Numbered from the stretch's first letter, positions 17,527 through 26,165 are shown. The stretch: DNA of 64,000 nucleotides from an uncultured Opitutaceae bacterium (GCA_903929355.1 CAIYUN010000058.1:1-64000), one strand, 5' to 3'. The notes: a model not told the origin generated them from the sequence alone. Numbers and translations: made by a program.

Positions 17527-18057
17527 TTACGGCCCCGGGGCCGGGGGCGCCGGCGCCGCCGGCGGTGGCGTCGGCGCGGGACCCTGAACATTGACCGTCC
17601 CTTGGACGACTTGGCCACCTGGGCCGCCAGGGCCATTGGGCCCACCCGGGCCGGTGCTGACCACTGGCCCGTTTGGCCCCATTGTGACCGTCGTGGTTGT
17701 CACCATCCCGTTCTGGCCGTTGTTGAAGATTTGGCCTGCCGACGGGGCCGAGAGGATTTGGGAGGACTTGATGAGAATCGGCATCTCCACCTTGGTGACA
17801 GCGTTGGTCAGAATCACGGTCGGATTTTGGATGGACTGCCCGCTCGACGTGACCGCGAGCACATTGCATGAGGTGACAATATAGTTGTCGAATTTGCCCC
17901 CGACGGTGACCCACTTGGCCGAGCCGGTGTTGGGATTGAGCAGTGAGACCTGAATCTTGCTCCCCTCGACGACGACCCCGTTGAATTCAATGGGTAGGGC
18001 CGCCGCAAAGGCGGCGGCGGGCAGGAGCAGGAGGGCGGGCAGGAGGCGTGAAATCAT
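17527..18057 (-). CDS. Secreted hypothetical protein with Gly/Pro-rich tail
   Basis: 176 residues from ATG 18057, starting MISRLLPALLLLPAAAFAAA, a signal peptide. A short beta-rich domain (FNGVVVEGSKIQVSLLNP, WVTVGGKFDNYIVTSCNV) is followed by a collagen-like Gly-Pro-rich segment (GPGGPNGPGGPGGQVV) and an Ala/Pro C-terminus. The beta module resembles the N-terminal part of the DUF2059 protein at 2265-3038, both having a WVxVG turn. Function is unknown. Upstream in-frame starts would hide the signal peptide. Confidence 0.65.
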   Translation of the reverse strand: MISRLLPALLLLPAAAFAAALPIEFNGVVVEGSKIQVSLLNPNTGSAKWVTVGGKFDNYIVTSCNVLAVTSSGQSIQNPTVILTNAVTKVEMPILIKSSQILSAPSAGQIFNNGQNGMVTTTTVTMGPNGPVVSTGPGGPNGPGGPGGQVVQGTVNVQGPAPTPPPAAPAPPAPGP

Positions 18058-18160
18058 GGCGTGGGGAGAGAGGAGGTGGGCTTCGGGGCAGGCTAGACCG
18101 AATGAGGCTCGCGGCAAGCCTCTTTCCCCATGACGCTACAGGGGTGGGTTTGGTTTCGGG

Positions 18161-19741
18161 CTAGAAGTCGGCCGCAACCTCATGTTGGCGGCCGGGCTCA
18201 AGGGTGACCGGTCCCAGTACGGTGCATTCCTGCTGGTCGTTCTTGAAGAGCTTGACCGTGAGGGGCAAGGTGGCGTCGGGGGTCTCCCAACGCCATTTGC
18301 CAATCGACACAAACTGGAGTGGCACACCTTTGTCCCAACTAAGGCCAGGTCCGTCCCCCCGCAGGAACAGCTTGTTCCCGATCCCGATGTAGGCGGTGGC
18401 CACCAGACGCGTAAAGCCGTCGGAGGAGATCGAACTATCCATCTGGGTGGCCACCTGCGGGGAACGGGTCGCGCCCGGGTCGCCGAAGGGTGGCTGGGTC
18501 GGAAAGTTCTCGAACCCCGCTGCGGGCGAGAGCGCTGTGTCATCACCCAGACTGAGCTCAAGCATGGGCGAGTTTGAGTTGTCCTCGTCGGCCGCCGGGA
18601 CCGGGAGGGGGTCTGGGACCGGGAGGGCCGCAGCTTCTGGCTTGGAGGACGCTGGACTGGGGGCGACAGCGGCGGGTGGCGTTGAACCGGCCTGCTCCGG
18701 CGCGGCGACTTCCTTCGATGCGACCTCGAGAGCCGCGACCGGGGTGACCTCGGGAGCCTTGGCGGCTGGGTCGGCATTCTCGGCCGGCTTGGTGCGTTTG
18801 CGCCGGGGGGCGGGCTCCTTCGTTTCGACGGCCGGCGCGGAGACCTTCGGGGCGGGGGGTGAAACGGGCCGGGGTGCGAACGGCGGCATGGTGAGCAAGA
18901 CCTCCTCCTTGGTGAAGACCTTGAGCATCTCATCCGCATGGGCCTCCGCGTGGGCGGCGATCGCGGCGGCGGCGGCGACGGCTTCCGGCGACAGGGGCTC
19001 GATGACCGGGACCACGGGTTCAACCGGGACTGGCGCGGGCTCATGGGTTGGCTCCCCTTCCTTCGTCGCCACCACGGCAATCTTGGGTCGTGCGACCTCG
19101 ACCTGGGCGGGTTTGAAGGCCGATGCGGGCGGCGGTGGCAGTGCAACCGGCACCTTGACGGGGGTGGGGGCCGGTGCCAGCGCCTTGGCAGTGGCCTGCG
19201 CCCGGAAGGCCATTTCGAGCTGGGTGAAATCAGTGGCCGCGCGGGTGATTTTTTCTATCGCGACCTCCAGCCTGCCGGCCTCGACGCCGCGGAGGGTCCT
19301 GAGCTCCTTGCGGAGCGTCTCGTTCTCGGCGGCGGCCGTCTCGACGAGGCGCTGGTTCACCGCGGCGATCCTTTCCTGAAGTTGCTGCGGAAGCTGTCCG
19401 AGGGACTCCAGGTTTTTTCGGGAGTGTTCGGCCATGGTGTGCAGGCCGGCGGCGGCGATGCTGATCTGCTCGGCGGCATCGGCCGTGGTGCGCGCGAGGG
19501 CCTCCAAGGCCCGCTGGCGCTCCGTGTTCGCCAAGTCCTGCTGGCGGGCGTAATCCGCGAGGAAGGGGATGGCCGCCAGCACCGCGCCGAGCGCGACGCA
19601 GACCACGATGGCCAGCAGGGGGGCGGAGCGAAAGGGCGTCTCGCTGTGGCTGGCGATGACCCAGGCGGTGATCAGCAGCACACCGTCGCCAATCAGAAAT
19701 GGCGGTTTGGGCAGCCGGGGGGAATCGTCGGGGAGTTGCAT
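18161..19741 (-). CDS. Membrane protein with coiled coil and Pro/Ala-rich linker, function unknown
   Basis: 526 residues from ATG 19741 (MQLPDDSPRLPKPPF). Two hydrophobic segments lie near the N-terminus (LIGDGVLLITAWVIAS and APLLAIVVCVALGAVLAAIP). Next comes a coiled coil (about 60-190) rich in Ala, Glu and Gln, then about 200 residues of low-complexity Pro/Ala/Val/Glu. The C-terminal globular domain (FTRLVATAYIGIGNKLFLRG, PGLSWDKGVPLQFVSIGKW) recalls a beta-sandwich found in Verrucomicrobia proteins, but I cannot name it. The domain order suggests a membrane-anchored protein with a distal folded domain. Confidence 0.65.
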   Translation of the reverse strand: MQLPDDSPRLPKPPFLIGDGVLLITAWVIASHSETPFRSAPLLAIVVCVALGAVLAAIPFLADYARQQDLANTERQRALEALARTTADAAEQISIAAAGLHTMAEHSRKNLESLGQLPQQLQERIAAVNQRLVETAAAENETLRKELRTLRGVEAGRLEVAIEKITRAATDFTQLEMAFRAQATAKALAPAPTPVKVPVALPPPPASAFKPAQVEVARPKIAVVATKEGEPTHEPAPVPVEPVVPVIEPLSPEAVAAAAAIAAHAEAHADEMLKVFTKEEVLLTMPPFAPRPVSPPAPKVSAPAVETKEPAPRRKRTKPAENADPAAKAPEVTPVAALEVASKEVAAPEQAGSTPPAAVAPSPASSKPEAAALPVPDPLPVPAADEDNSNSPMLELSLGDDTALSPAAGFENFPTQPPFGDPGATRSPQVATQMDSSISSDGFTRLVATAYIGIGNKLFLRGDGPGLSWDKGVPLQFVSIGKWRWETPDATLPLTVKLFKNDQQECTVLGPVTLEPGRQHEVAADF

Positions 19742-19823
19742 GATGTCGGGCGCGACAACCGTTTTACTGGTGCAATCGCCCGGTTTTCTCAAGGCGAATC
19801 CGCAGGTTCCGTGCCGGCGGTTT

Positions 19824-20303
19824 TCATCCGCCGCCCAATTGCCCGACGATGGCGGCCTGCAGCCGCTCCCACTCCACCGGATTGAGGTCGTCCTTGCGGC
19901 CGGGCGCGACCTGCCGGTGGTCGGTCATGCGGGCGGGCGTCCAGCCATGCCGCGCCCAGCGCGGCGCGAGCCAGTCCAGGGCCGAGGTGATCTGCGCGGT
20001 GGTGAGCGGCGCGGCATAGGTGTCGCCGGCGAAGGCGAGACCGAGCAGAAAATCGTTGCAGCGCGTGCGCCCGAGAAATTCCGACGCGCCCGCGTGCCAC
20101 GCGATGTGCTCGTCCGCGACCAGCGTGCAGCGCGTGCCGTCGGGTGCAATGAGCGCGTGGTAGCTCACCTGACTCTCCGGCCGTAACATGAGTGCAAGGG
20201 TCGCGTCAAACGCCAGCGCGCTGTGGTGGAAACACACCCCGAGCCGTTCGTGCGCGGGCGTCGCGGCGAAATTCGGCGATCGGCGGGTGATTTCGGGATA
20301 CAT
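19824..20303 (-). CDS. N-acetylmuramoyl-L-alanine amidase family (Amidase_2-like)
   Basis: 159 residues with the AmpD/Amidase_2 zinc-site pattern: GVCFHHSALAF, SQVSYHALIAPDGTRCTLV, HIAWHAG, and TDHRQVAPGRKDDLNP with the late His and Asp. Such enzymes cut the amide bond between muramic acid and the peptide during wall recycling. No signal peptide is obvious, so a cytoplasmic AmpD-like recycling role is likely. It is read in the same direction as the membrane protein gene downstream, 82 bases away. Confidence 0.82.
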   Translation of the reverse strand: MYPEITRRSPNFAATPAHERLGVCFHHSALAFDATLALMLRPESQVSYHALIAPDGTRCTLVADEHIAWHAGASEFLGRTRCNDFLLGLAFAGDTYAAPLTTAQITSALDWLAPRWARHGWTPARMTDHRQVAPGRKDDLNPVEWERLQAAIVGQLGGG

Positions 20304-20338
20304 CGGGGAAGGGTGGAAACAATCCTGAAAACCGCGGA

Positions 20339-20480
20339 TTTAACCACGGATTGCACGGATGGACACGGATCAATTCAGAAGCCAAGAAGCCATGAACCGG
20401 AGTTTTAACACGGAGGGCACGGAGCACACGGAGGAAAGGCAGGCTCGGTCTCTGTGTCCTCCGTGCTCTCCGTGTCAAAA
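20339..20480. repeat. Family D arm plus complete family E hairpin
   Basis: Family D left arm TTTAACCACGGATTGCACGG starts at about 20339. Then AGAAGCCAAGAAGCC words, then family E left arm TTTTAACACGGAGGGCACGG at about 20403 pairing with a right arm (TCCTCCGTGCTCTCCGTG) at about 20457-20476. It fills the gap between the amidase and DCC-family genes. Confidence 0.85.
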
Positions 20481-20483
20481 CTT

Positions 20484-20936
20484 TTATTCCCAGAACCGGC
20501 CGCGCCATTCCTTGCGCGGGAGCGGGCAGGTGGCGTCCCACCTGCCCCAGATGCGGTAACGGGTGTGGGCGACGCAGCGGTAGCCGGCGTCGCGCAGCCT
20601 GCGGGGGATGATCCGCATCCAGGCGAGCACCTTGGCTGCGGGGTGGTCGCACGCGCGCAGCGCTCCCACCACGCCGTCGGTGCGGAGCAGGTATTCCCGC
20701 CGGTCGTGCCGGGCCCAGTCGGGCACGAACACGAGCGTCTCAAAATCACCCGCCGGCAGGCCGTGCGTGCGCAGGTAGGCCTGCGCCGTCGGCCCCTGGA
20801 GCGGGGCAAACCGCAGCACCCCCCGCCGGTCGAGCGCGAGCAGCAGACGGACCGTCCGGTTGCACAACCCGCACTCGCCGTCATAAAACAGCACCGGCAC
20901 GGCGGCGGGGGTTGGGACTTGGGGGCGGGTGCTCAC
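20484..20936 (-). CDS. DCC-family thiol-disulfide oxidoreductase-like protein (DUF393)
   Basis: 150 residues from GTG 20936. The family motif is VLFYDGECGLCNRTVRLLL near the start, followed by a thioredoxin-like fold (LRFAPLQGPTAQAYL) and the late YRIWGRWDATC stretch. The name refers to the conserved Asp-Cys-Cys pattern. Enzymatic activity is generally unproven. A TTG at 20954 would extend the protein by six residues but lies inside the stem of the upstream hairpin terminator, so the GTG is preferred. Confidence 0.82.
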   Translation of the reverse strand: MSTRPQVPTPAAVPVLFYDGECGLCNRTVRLLLALDRRGVLRFAPLQGPTAQAYLRTHGLPAGDFETLVFVPDWARHDRREYLLRTDGVVGALRACDHPAAKVLAWMRIIPRRLRDAGYRCVAHTRYRIWGRWDATCPLPRKEWRGRFWE

Positions 20937-20940
20937 GATG

Positions 20941-20988
20941 AAAGTAAAACCCAACCGTCCTCCCGCCGCAAGCCGGGTGGAGGTTGGG
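20941..20988 (-). terminator. Probable intrinsic terminator of hsp20
   Basis: Inverted arms at 20950-20965 (CCCAACCGTCCTCCCG) and 20974-20988 (CGGGTGGAGGTTGGG) can form a stem of about 15 pairs. On the minus strand the stem is followed by TTTTACTTT (20941-20949). It lies after the hsp20 stop and just before the DCC-family gene. Confidence 0.65.
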
Positions 20989-21056
20989 TTCGAATCTAGC
21001 CGGGGTCGCCGACTCCGGTCGGTTGGCGGCCAGGCAGGTGGATGTTCTATGGCCGC

Positions 21057-21488
21057 TCAGCCCACCACAATCTTCCGCGGCTTCACGGCCTCCGCCTTGG
21101 GCAGCGTGACGGTCAGCACGCCGTTCTCATAGGCAGCGCCGATCTTGTCGGCCTGCACCGTCTCGGGCACGGTGATGGCGCGGCTCAGCGGGAACGTCTC
21201 CTCACGGTCGCCGGTCTGCTGCTTGCGCGTGGCGGTGATGGTCAGGGTGCCGTCCGCCAGCTCGACGTTGATGTCCTCCCGGCGCACGCCCGGCAGCTCG
21301 GCGCGCACGTAGGCGTTGGTTTGGTCCTCGCGGACCTCGACCGGGATGCGGCCGGTCTCCGCGCCGCCGCAGGTGGAGGCGCCGAGCAGCCGGTTGATTT
21401 CGTCCTCCAGACCGCCCCATGGCGAACGAACGAAGCCGGCGGGCGCGAGGGCGCGATAGTTGGGATAGGTGTATTGCACGAGTCTCAT
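21057..21488 (-). CDS. Small heat shock protein, Hsp20/alpha-crystallin family
   Basis: 143 residues from ATG 21488 (MRLVQYTYPNYRAL). The alpha-crystallin domain runs from about residue 45: VEVREDQTNAYVRAELPGV, REDINVELADGTLTITA, then a variant of the AxxxNGVL signature in YENGVLTVTLPKA. The C-terminus ends with the short KPRKIVVG motif used in oligomer assembly. It holds unfolding proteins in the cytoplasm. The start is supported by a strong AAGGAG nine bases upstream, one of the few clear ribosome binding sites in the window. A hairpin terminator follows the stop. Confidence 0.93.
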   Translation of the reverse strand: MRLVQYTYPNYRALAPAGFVRSPWGGLEDEINRLLGASTCGGAETGRIPVEVREDQTNAYVRAELPGVRREDINVELADGTLTITATRKQQTGDREETFPLSRAITVPETVQADKIGAAYENGVLTVTLPKAEAVKPRKIVVG

Positions 21489-21497
21489 GGTGATTTT

Positions 21498-21503
21498 CTC
21501 CTT
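21498..21503 (-). promoter_or_regulatory. Ribosome binding site of hsp20
   Basis: AAGGAG on the minus strand, nine bases before ATG 21488. It decides the start against a longer frame reaching 21542. Confidence 0.8.
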
Positions 21504-21542
21504 GGTGAGGGTTGGTTGGTTTGAACTTTGAACAGGGGCCAT

Positions 21543-21867
21543 GGTTGCACAGGCGATGCCGGACAGCCGTTTTGTGTAACCCGCGCTGCCCGCGCGGCTT
21601 GGTTTTTCGGGACGTGTGCCAAGGCGGGTAATAGTTGCGCGGCCCGAGTCACTCGGTGGGAAGAATTAGCGCATGGGCGTGGCGCAGGCTTCCAGCCTAT
21701 CTCTGCCTGTTCGAGGTGGAGCGCATTGACCCAACGCGCTGATTCGGTGCCCGCTTCCAGCCATCACTCTGATGCAGGCAGGGATGACTGGCTCCCTGAC
21801 CCCCACCCGCTGAAAAAAAATCCGTGCTCCGCGTGGCAAAGCGTGGTTGGCTCGGAGACCTTTGAGC
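21543..21867. other. Intergenic region between hsp20 and the aminotransferase gene
   Basis: This divergent gap has no supported gene. It carries a loose repeat of CAGGCTTCCAGCC / CAGGCAGGGATGACTGG type at about 21687-21795 and an A-run at about 21812. Promoters for both genes are expected here, but I see no convincing -35/-10 pair. Confidence 0.4.
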
Positions 21868-23016
21868 ATGAACTTTGATTTTGACACGCCGCCCGACCGC
21901 CGGGGGACCGACTCTCAGAAATGGCAGAAATATGCCGGCCGCGACGTGCTGCCGCTGTGGGTGGCCGACATGGACTTTCGCTCGCCGCCCGCGCTGCTCG
22001 CCGCGCTCCACCAGCGCGTCGACCATGGCATCTTTGGCTACGCCCGGCCCACCGCGGCGACGACGGAGGCCTTTGTGACCGCCTGTGCCCAACGGTATGG
22101 CTGGGCGGTGGACCCGGCTTGGCTGGTGTGGCTGCCGGGGCTCGTGGTCGGCCTCAATGTCGTCACCCAGGCGTTGACGACGGCCGGCGAGGAGGTGCTC
22201 ACGCTCGCGCCCGTCTATCCGCCTTTTCTCACCACCCCGCGGAACAGCGGCCGCGTCTCCACCGCCGTGCCGTGGGCACTCGTCGCCGGCCGTTGGGAGA
22301 TTGACTGGGAGGCGCTGGAGCGTGCCGTAACACCGCAGACGAAGATCTTCCTGCTCTGCAACCCGCACAACCCGCTCGCCCGCGTGTGGCGGCGCGACGA
22401 GCTCGTCCACCTGGCGGACTTCTGTCTGCGCCACGGTCTGGTGCTCTGTTCCGACGAGATCCACTGCGACCTCATCCTCGACCCTGCGCTGAACCACTTC
22501 CCCACCGCGACCCTCGGGCCGGAAATCGCGGCGCGCACCGTCACCCTCATGGCGCCAAGCAAGACCTACAACGTCCCCGGCCTTGGCACCTCGCTCGCCA
22601 TCATCCCCGACCCCGCGCTGCGCGCGAAGTTTGTCCGTGCGACGGCCGGCATCGTCGCCGAGGTGACCTGCCTCGGCTATACCGCCTGCGAGGCGGCCTA
22701 CCGCGACTGCGAGCCCTGGCGCCAGGAGCTGCTGGCCTATCTGCGCGGCAACCGCGATTACCTCACGGACTTTGTCGCGCGGGAGCTGCCCGGGGTGAAG
22801 ATTGAGGCGCCCATCGAGGCGACGTATCTGGCCTGGCTCAACGTGGAGGCCCTCGGTCTCGCCGACCCGGTGGCGCGTTTTGAGCAGCACGGGGCGGGGC
22901 TGAGTGACGGCTTCCATTTCGGCGAGCCCCGCGGCCGCCACGTGCGCCTGAACTTCGGCTGCCCCCGCGCCACCCTCGCGGAAGCTCTCCACCGGCTGAG
23001 GGCGGCCCTGAAATGA
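21868..23016 (+). CDS. PLP-dependent aminotransferase, MalY/PatB cystathionine beta-lyase type
   Basis: 382 residues of the fold-type I class I/II aminotransferase family. MalY/PatB-type signatures: MNFDFDTPPDRRGTDSQKW, then LPLWVADMDFRSPPALLAAL, IFGYARP, LCNPHNPLARVW (usually NPHNPxGRVW), SDEIHCDLIL, and the PLP lysine at about residue 232 in MAPSKTYNVPGL. Members cleave cystathionine to homocysteine, pyruvate and ammonia, and some act as regulators. ATG 21868 is preferred over an upstream TTG because the family starts with this MNFDFD stretch. No methionine-synthesis neighbour is present. Confidence 0.88.
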   Translation: MNFDFDTPPDRRGTDSQKWQKYAGRDVLPLWVADMDFRSPPALLAALHQRVDHGIFGYARPTAATTEAFVTACAQRYGWAVDPAWLVWLPGLVVGLNVVTQALTTAGEEVLTLAPVYPPFLTTPRNSGRVSTAVPWALVAGRWEIDWEALERAVTPQTKIFLLCNPHNPLARVWRRDELVHLADFCLRHGLVLCSDEIHCDLILDPALNHFPTATLGPEIAARTVTLMAPSKTYNVPGLGTSLAIIPDPALRAKFVRATAGIVAEVTCLGYTACEAAYRDCEPWRQELLAYLRGNRDYLTDFVARELPGVKIEAPIEATYLAWLNVEALGLADPVARFEQHGAGLSDGFHFGEPRGRHVRLNFGCPRATLAEALHRLRAALK

Positions 23017-23065
23017 ATGCAGAAGCCAGGAAGCCCGGAGACCGGCCCCAGCCTTGGTGGCCCGT

Positions 23066-23266
23066 TGAAACCACGGATAACACGGATAAGACCACCCAAA
23101 ACCAGAACCGGAGTTGGGACACAGAGCACACAGAGAATCCAATCCGAGGGCACAGAGGCAACCTAAGTGTCCCATTCCGATCATCCGTGTCCATCCGTGT
23201 TATCCGTGGTTAATTCCGGATGCCGATTTCTGGTGCCGCAATTTCTGGCTTCCTGGTTTCTGAATT
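23066..23266. repeat. Family D element enclosing E words, followed by an F-like arm
   Basis: Family D left arm CCACGGATAACACGGATAAG at 23071-23090 and right arm ending CCGTGTTATCCGTGGTTAA at 23196-23214. CACAGAG words sit in the loop. From 23225 there are TTTCTGG words (ATTTCTGGCTTCCTGGTTTC) that end 12 bases before the dus start codon. Confidence 0.85.
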
Positions 23267-23278
23267 AAAATATTTTCC

Positions 23279-24391
23279 ATGCGTCTTGGCCCGCACGAGC
23301 TTTCGTCGAATTTGTTTCTCTCGCCGCTGGCGGGCTACACCAACCTGCCCATGCGGCTCACGGTGCGCGAGCTCGGCGGCCTGGGCTGGGCCACGACCGA
23401 CCTCGTCAACGCCCGCTCGCTGCTGGAGAACAGCCCTGGGGCGCTGCGGCTCGTCGCCACCTGCGCGGAGGACCGGCCGTTCGCCATCCAGCTTTTCGGC
23501 AGCGTCCCGGAGGAGATGCGCGACGCCGCGGTGAAATGCGAGGCGCTCGGCGTCCAGGCGGTGGACATCAACATGGGCTGCCCGGTTAAAAAAGTCGTCA
23601 GCATCGGCGGCGGCTCCGCGATGATGACCGCTCTGGACAGGACCGCCGCGCTGGTGCGCGGGATGGTCGCCGCAGTGAAAATCCCCGTGACCGCCAAAAT
23701 GCGTCTCGGCTGGGACGACGCCAACCTCACCGCGCCAGACCTGGCGCGCGTGCTGGAGGACGCGGGTGTCGCGGCGGTGTTTGTTCACGGGCGCACCCGC
23801 GCGCAGGGTTTTTCCGGCCGGGTCAACCTCGCCGGCATCCGCGCCGTGGTGGCGGCGGTGAAAAGCATCCCGGTCATCGGCAACGGCGACATCACCACGC
23901 CGGAGGCCGCGAAACACATGCTGGACGAAACGGGTTGCGCGGGCGTGAGCATCGGGCGCGGGGCGTTTTATGACCCATGGATTTTCCGGCGGACGGAAAA
24001 CTATCTCCGCACCGGCATACTGCTGCCCGAGCCTGATTTTGCGGAACGCGTGCGGGTGCTGCGGCGGCATTTCGACCGTTACGTGGAGTTTTACGGGGAG
24101 GCCAACGGCGCGCGGCAGTTCCGCCGGGTCGCGCCGTGGTATGCGAAGCGGTTCGGGCCCGCGCGCCCGTTCAAGCGGAGCATGGTCGCGATCAATTCGC
24201 GGGCGGATTTCGAAGCGGCGATCGCGGAGTATCTCGTCTGGCGTGCGCAGTTTTGCGATGACCAAGGAGTGCTGTTGGAGAAGTTCCAGCCGGAAAAAAT
24301 GGAGGCTTCGTTCATGCGCGAGGATGACGCTGGGGGGGCGGCGGAGCGGAACGCCATCCCGGTGCCCAAGGGCCCCGTCGAGGTCTGGTAG
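23279..24391 (+). CDS. dusB: tRNA-dihydrouridine synthase (Dus family)
   Basis: 370 residues. A FMN-dependent TIM-barrel enzyme that reduces uridines in the tRNA D-loop. Markers: LFLSPLAGYTNLPMRL, FAIQLFGS, VDINMGCPVKKVV with the catalytic Cys at about residue 101, TAKMRLGWD, VFVHGRTRAQGFSG, and SIPVIGNGDITTPEAA. The C-terminal helical tRNA-binding domain includes HFDRYVEFYGE. Position and length fit the DusB-like bacterial branch, but the subfamily is not certain from motifs. It is the last gene before the complex I cluster. Confidence 0.9.
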   Translation: MRLGPHELSSNLFLSPLAGYTNLPMRLTVRELGGLGWATTDLVNARSLLENSPGALRLVATCAEDRPFAIQLFGSVPEEMRDAAVKCEALGVQAVDINMGCPVKKVVSIGGGSAMMTALDRTAALVRGMVAAVKIPVTAKMRLGWDDANLTAPDLARVLEDAGVAAVFVHGRTRAQGFSGRVNLAGIRAVVAAVKSIPVIGNGDITTPEAAKHMLDETGCAGVSIGRGAFYDPWIFRRTENYLRTGILLPEPDFAERVRVLRRHFDRYVEFYGEANGARQFRRVAPWYAKRFGPARPFKRSMVAINSRADFEAAIAEYLVWRAQFCDDQGVLLEKFQPEKMEASFMREDDAGGAAERNAIPVPKGPVEVW

Positions 24392-24871
24392 ATGACGGGC
24401 AACGTACACGGATCTACACGGATGGGGTGCCTTTCCCCCAGTTGACCCTAATCGCCGGCAACCCGCGATATCCGAAGACTATGGGCACGATTGGCGAACA
24501 TGGAGGGGAACGTCGATTTGATTCTTGGCCGGTCGCGGCGGCAGGATATCCGGATCGGCGGGGAAACGGCCGAAGTGGGGGAACTTGGCCCTCGTGAGGT
24601 CATCCGGCCTGCTGGGTGTTGCCGACCACAGATCCGGCGCGGCATCCGCGTCCCATGCGGGCGAACCTTCCGCCGGATTATGGGGGCGGCAATCGATTAC
24701 AGAACAGGTTTTTCCGTGTTTCATCTTGCATCATTCATCGTTCATAATTTCCCCTTCCGTCCGGCATTGGCCCTGCTCATCCCCCCCATCAATTCCGCTG
24801 CTCGCAGCTTTTTCACGCAAATGCCGCTTGCCCGGCACCTCCCGCGCTTGGTAGCCTGCTCCTGATTTTCC
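24392..24871. promoter_or_regulatory. Upstream region of the nuo cluster; no nuoA visible
   Basis: 480 bases. It begins with two CACGGAT words (about 24415-24423). The middle is GC-rich without repeats. From about 24719 there is an AT-richer stretch with CATCATTCATCGTTCATAAT words. No frame encodes a NuoA-like protein (about 120 residues with three membrane segments), and small open frames look non-coding. The nuo promoter probably lies here, but I cannot place it. Confidence 0.45.
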
Positions 24872-25384
24872 ATGGTCACCGCCAACACCGAGTTCACCTA
24901 CAACAGCAAGATCGAGGGCGAAGTCGTCGTTTCGCGCGCCGACGCGGTCATCAACTGGATCCGCAGCAACTCCCTCTGGCCGATGCCGATGGGCCTGGCC
25001 TGCTGCGCCATCGAGCTCATGGCCGTGGGGGCCAGCCGCTTCGACATTGCCCGCTTCGGCGCCGAGGTCATGCGTTTCTCCCCCCGGCAGGCCGACGTGA
25101 TGATCGTCGCCGGGACCGTGACCTACAAGATGGCCCCCCACCTGCGCCGCATCTACGACCAGATGGCTGCGCCCAAGTGGGTCATCGCCATGGGTGCCTG
25201 CGCCAGCTCGGGCGGCATGTATCGCAGCTACTCGGTCCTCCAGGGCGTGGATCGCATTGTCCCCGTGGATGTTTACGTGAGCGGATGCCCGCCCCGCCCC
25301 GAGGCCCTGCTCGACGCCCTCATCAAGCTCCAGGACAAGATCAAACGCGAGCCCTCCTCCGGCCGGCTGCTCAGCACAGGCTAA
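24872..25384 (+). CDS. nuoB: NADH-quinone oxidoreductase subunit B
   Basis: 170 residues. Peripheral-arm subunit carrying iron-sulfur cluster N2, the last electron carrier before quinone. Cluster ligands are seen in [18 protein letters not shown] (the tandem Cys pair), then [17 protein letters not shown] and [19 protein letters not shown]. Full length, with the usual short N-terminus. It is the first recognisable complex I gene, and no nuoA precedes it. A family A repeat separates it from nuoC. Confidence 0.97.
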   Translation: MVTANTEFTYNSKIEGEVVVSRADAVINWIRSNSLWPMPMGLACCAIELMAVGASRFDIARFGAEVMRFSPRQADVMIVAGTVTYKMAPHLRRIYDQMAAPKWVIAMGACASSGGMYRSYSVLQGVDRIVPVDVYVSGCPPRPEALLDALIKLQDKIKREPSSGRLLSTG

Positions 25385-25393
25385 ACCGGTGCA

Positions 25394-25484
25394 TCGCTTA
25401 TTGGATATTGCTTATCGCTTATCTGGATATTTTCAGAACTCCGGCAATGACCCAATAAGCGTTAACCAATAACCAATAAGCAAT
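25394..25484. repeat. Family A inverted-repeat element between nuoB and nuoC
   Basis: Left arm CGCTTATTGGATATTGCTTA from about 25394. Right arm from about 25450 (CCCAATAAGCGTTAACCAAT) to 25484. The right arm ends about 20 bases before the nuoC start. Confidence 0.9.
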
Positions 25485-25504
25485 CTCCCCCTTCACCCTT
25501 CTCC

Positions 25505-26164
25505 ATGCTCGCGCCAGACGCCCTCCTCGCCGCCCTTCGGGAAAAATTCCCCGAGGCTGCGCCGCGCCCGAGCACCGACCTGCCGGCGGTTGACGTGCCC
25601 GCCACCGCCGCCGTCGCCGCGCTCCAGTTTCTGCGGGACGAGCACGCCTACGATTTCCTCGTGGACCTGACTGCGGTGGACTGGGGGGTGGACGTGACCC
25701 CGCGTTTCACGGTCGTCTGGCATCTGTTTTCCACCACCCATCACGGCTATGTGCGGGTGGCCGCGCCTTGTATCGGAACCGGGGTCAGCGACCCCGGCTA
25801 TAATCAAGCCACGGCGGGCGACCCTGCCATGCCGAGTGTGACGGGGCTCTGGCCGGGAGCGGACTGGCATGAGCGCGAGTGCTTCGATATGTTTGGGATC
25901 ACCTTCACCGGCCATCCTGACTTGCGCCGCATCCTGATGTGGGACGGCTACCCGCACCACCCGCTGCGCAAGGATTTCCCGCTGGCCGGCCACGAGGGCG
26001 TGCTGTCCGACCCCGAGATCAGCGCGGAGACACACACCAAGGTCATCCCCGCGCCGATGATGGGGGGCCCGTTTGTGGCCGCGCCGGGCGAGATGAACCT
26101 CACCGACGCCGAGCCCCGCGCCAAGGACGAGAGCTGGAACGAGGCCAGCGAAAAACCGGAATGA
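25505..26164 (+). CDS. nuoC: NADH-quinone oxidoreductase subunit C
   Basis: 219 residues. Peripheral-arm 30-kDa subunit that scaffolds the hydrophilic domain. The core shows DFLVDLTAVDWGVDVTPRF, then the signature WHERECFDMFGITFTGHPDL and RRILMWDGYPHHPLRKDFPL. The C-terminal 60 residues (ETHTKVIPAPMMGGPFVA, then acidic residues) extend past the core. NuoC and NuoD are separate here, unlike the enterobacterial fusion. Two tandem family B repeats lie between this gene and nuoD. Confidence 0.97.
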   Translation: MLAPDALLAALREKFPEAAPRPSTDLPAVDVPATAAVAALQFLRDEHAYDFLVDLTAVDWGVDVTPRFTVVWHLFSTTHHGYVRVAAPCIGTGVSDPGYNQATAGDPAMPSVTGLWPGADWHERECFDMFGITFTGHPDLRRILMWDGYPHHPLRKDFPLAGHEGVLSDPEISAETHTKVIPAPMMGGPFVAAPGEMNLTDAEPRAKDESWNEASEKPE

Positions 26165-26165
26165 A

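Noticed and set aside
20984-21000. Second T-arm-like GGTTCGAATC stretch
   Set aside because: The stem does not pair, and it is part of the hairpin after hsp20.
24491-24865. Small plus-strand frame upstream of nuoB as a gene or as nuoA
   Set aside because: It has no three-helix pattern or NuoA motif, and its composition is like the other chance frames of the gap.
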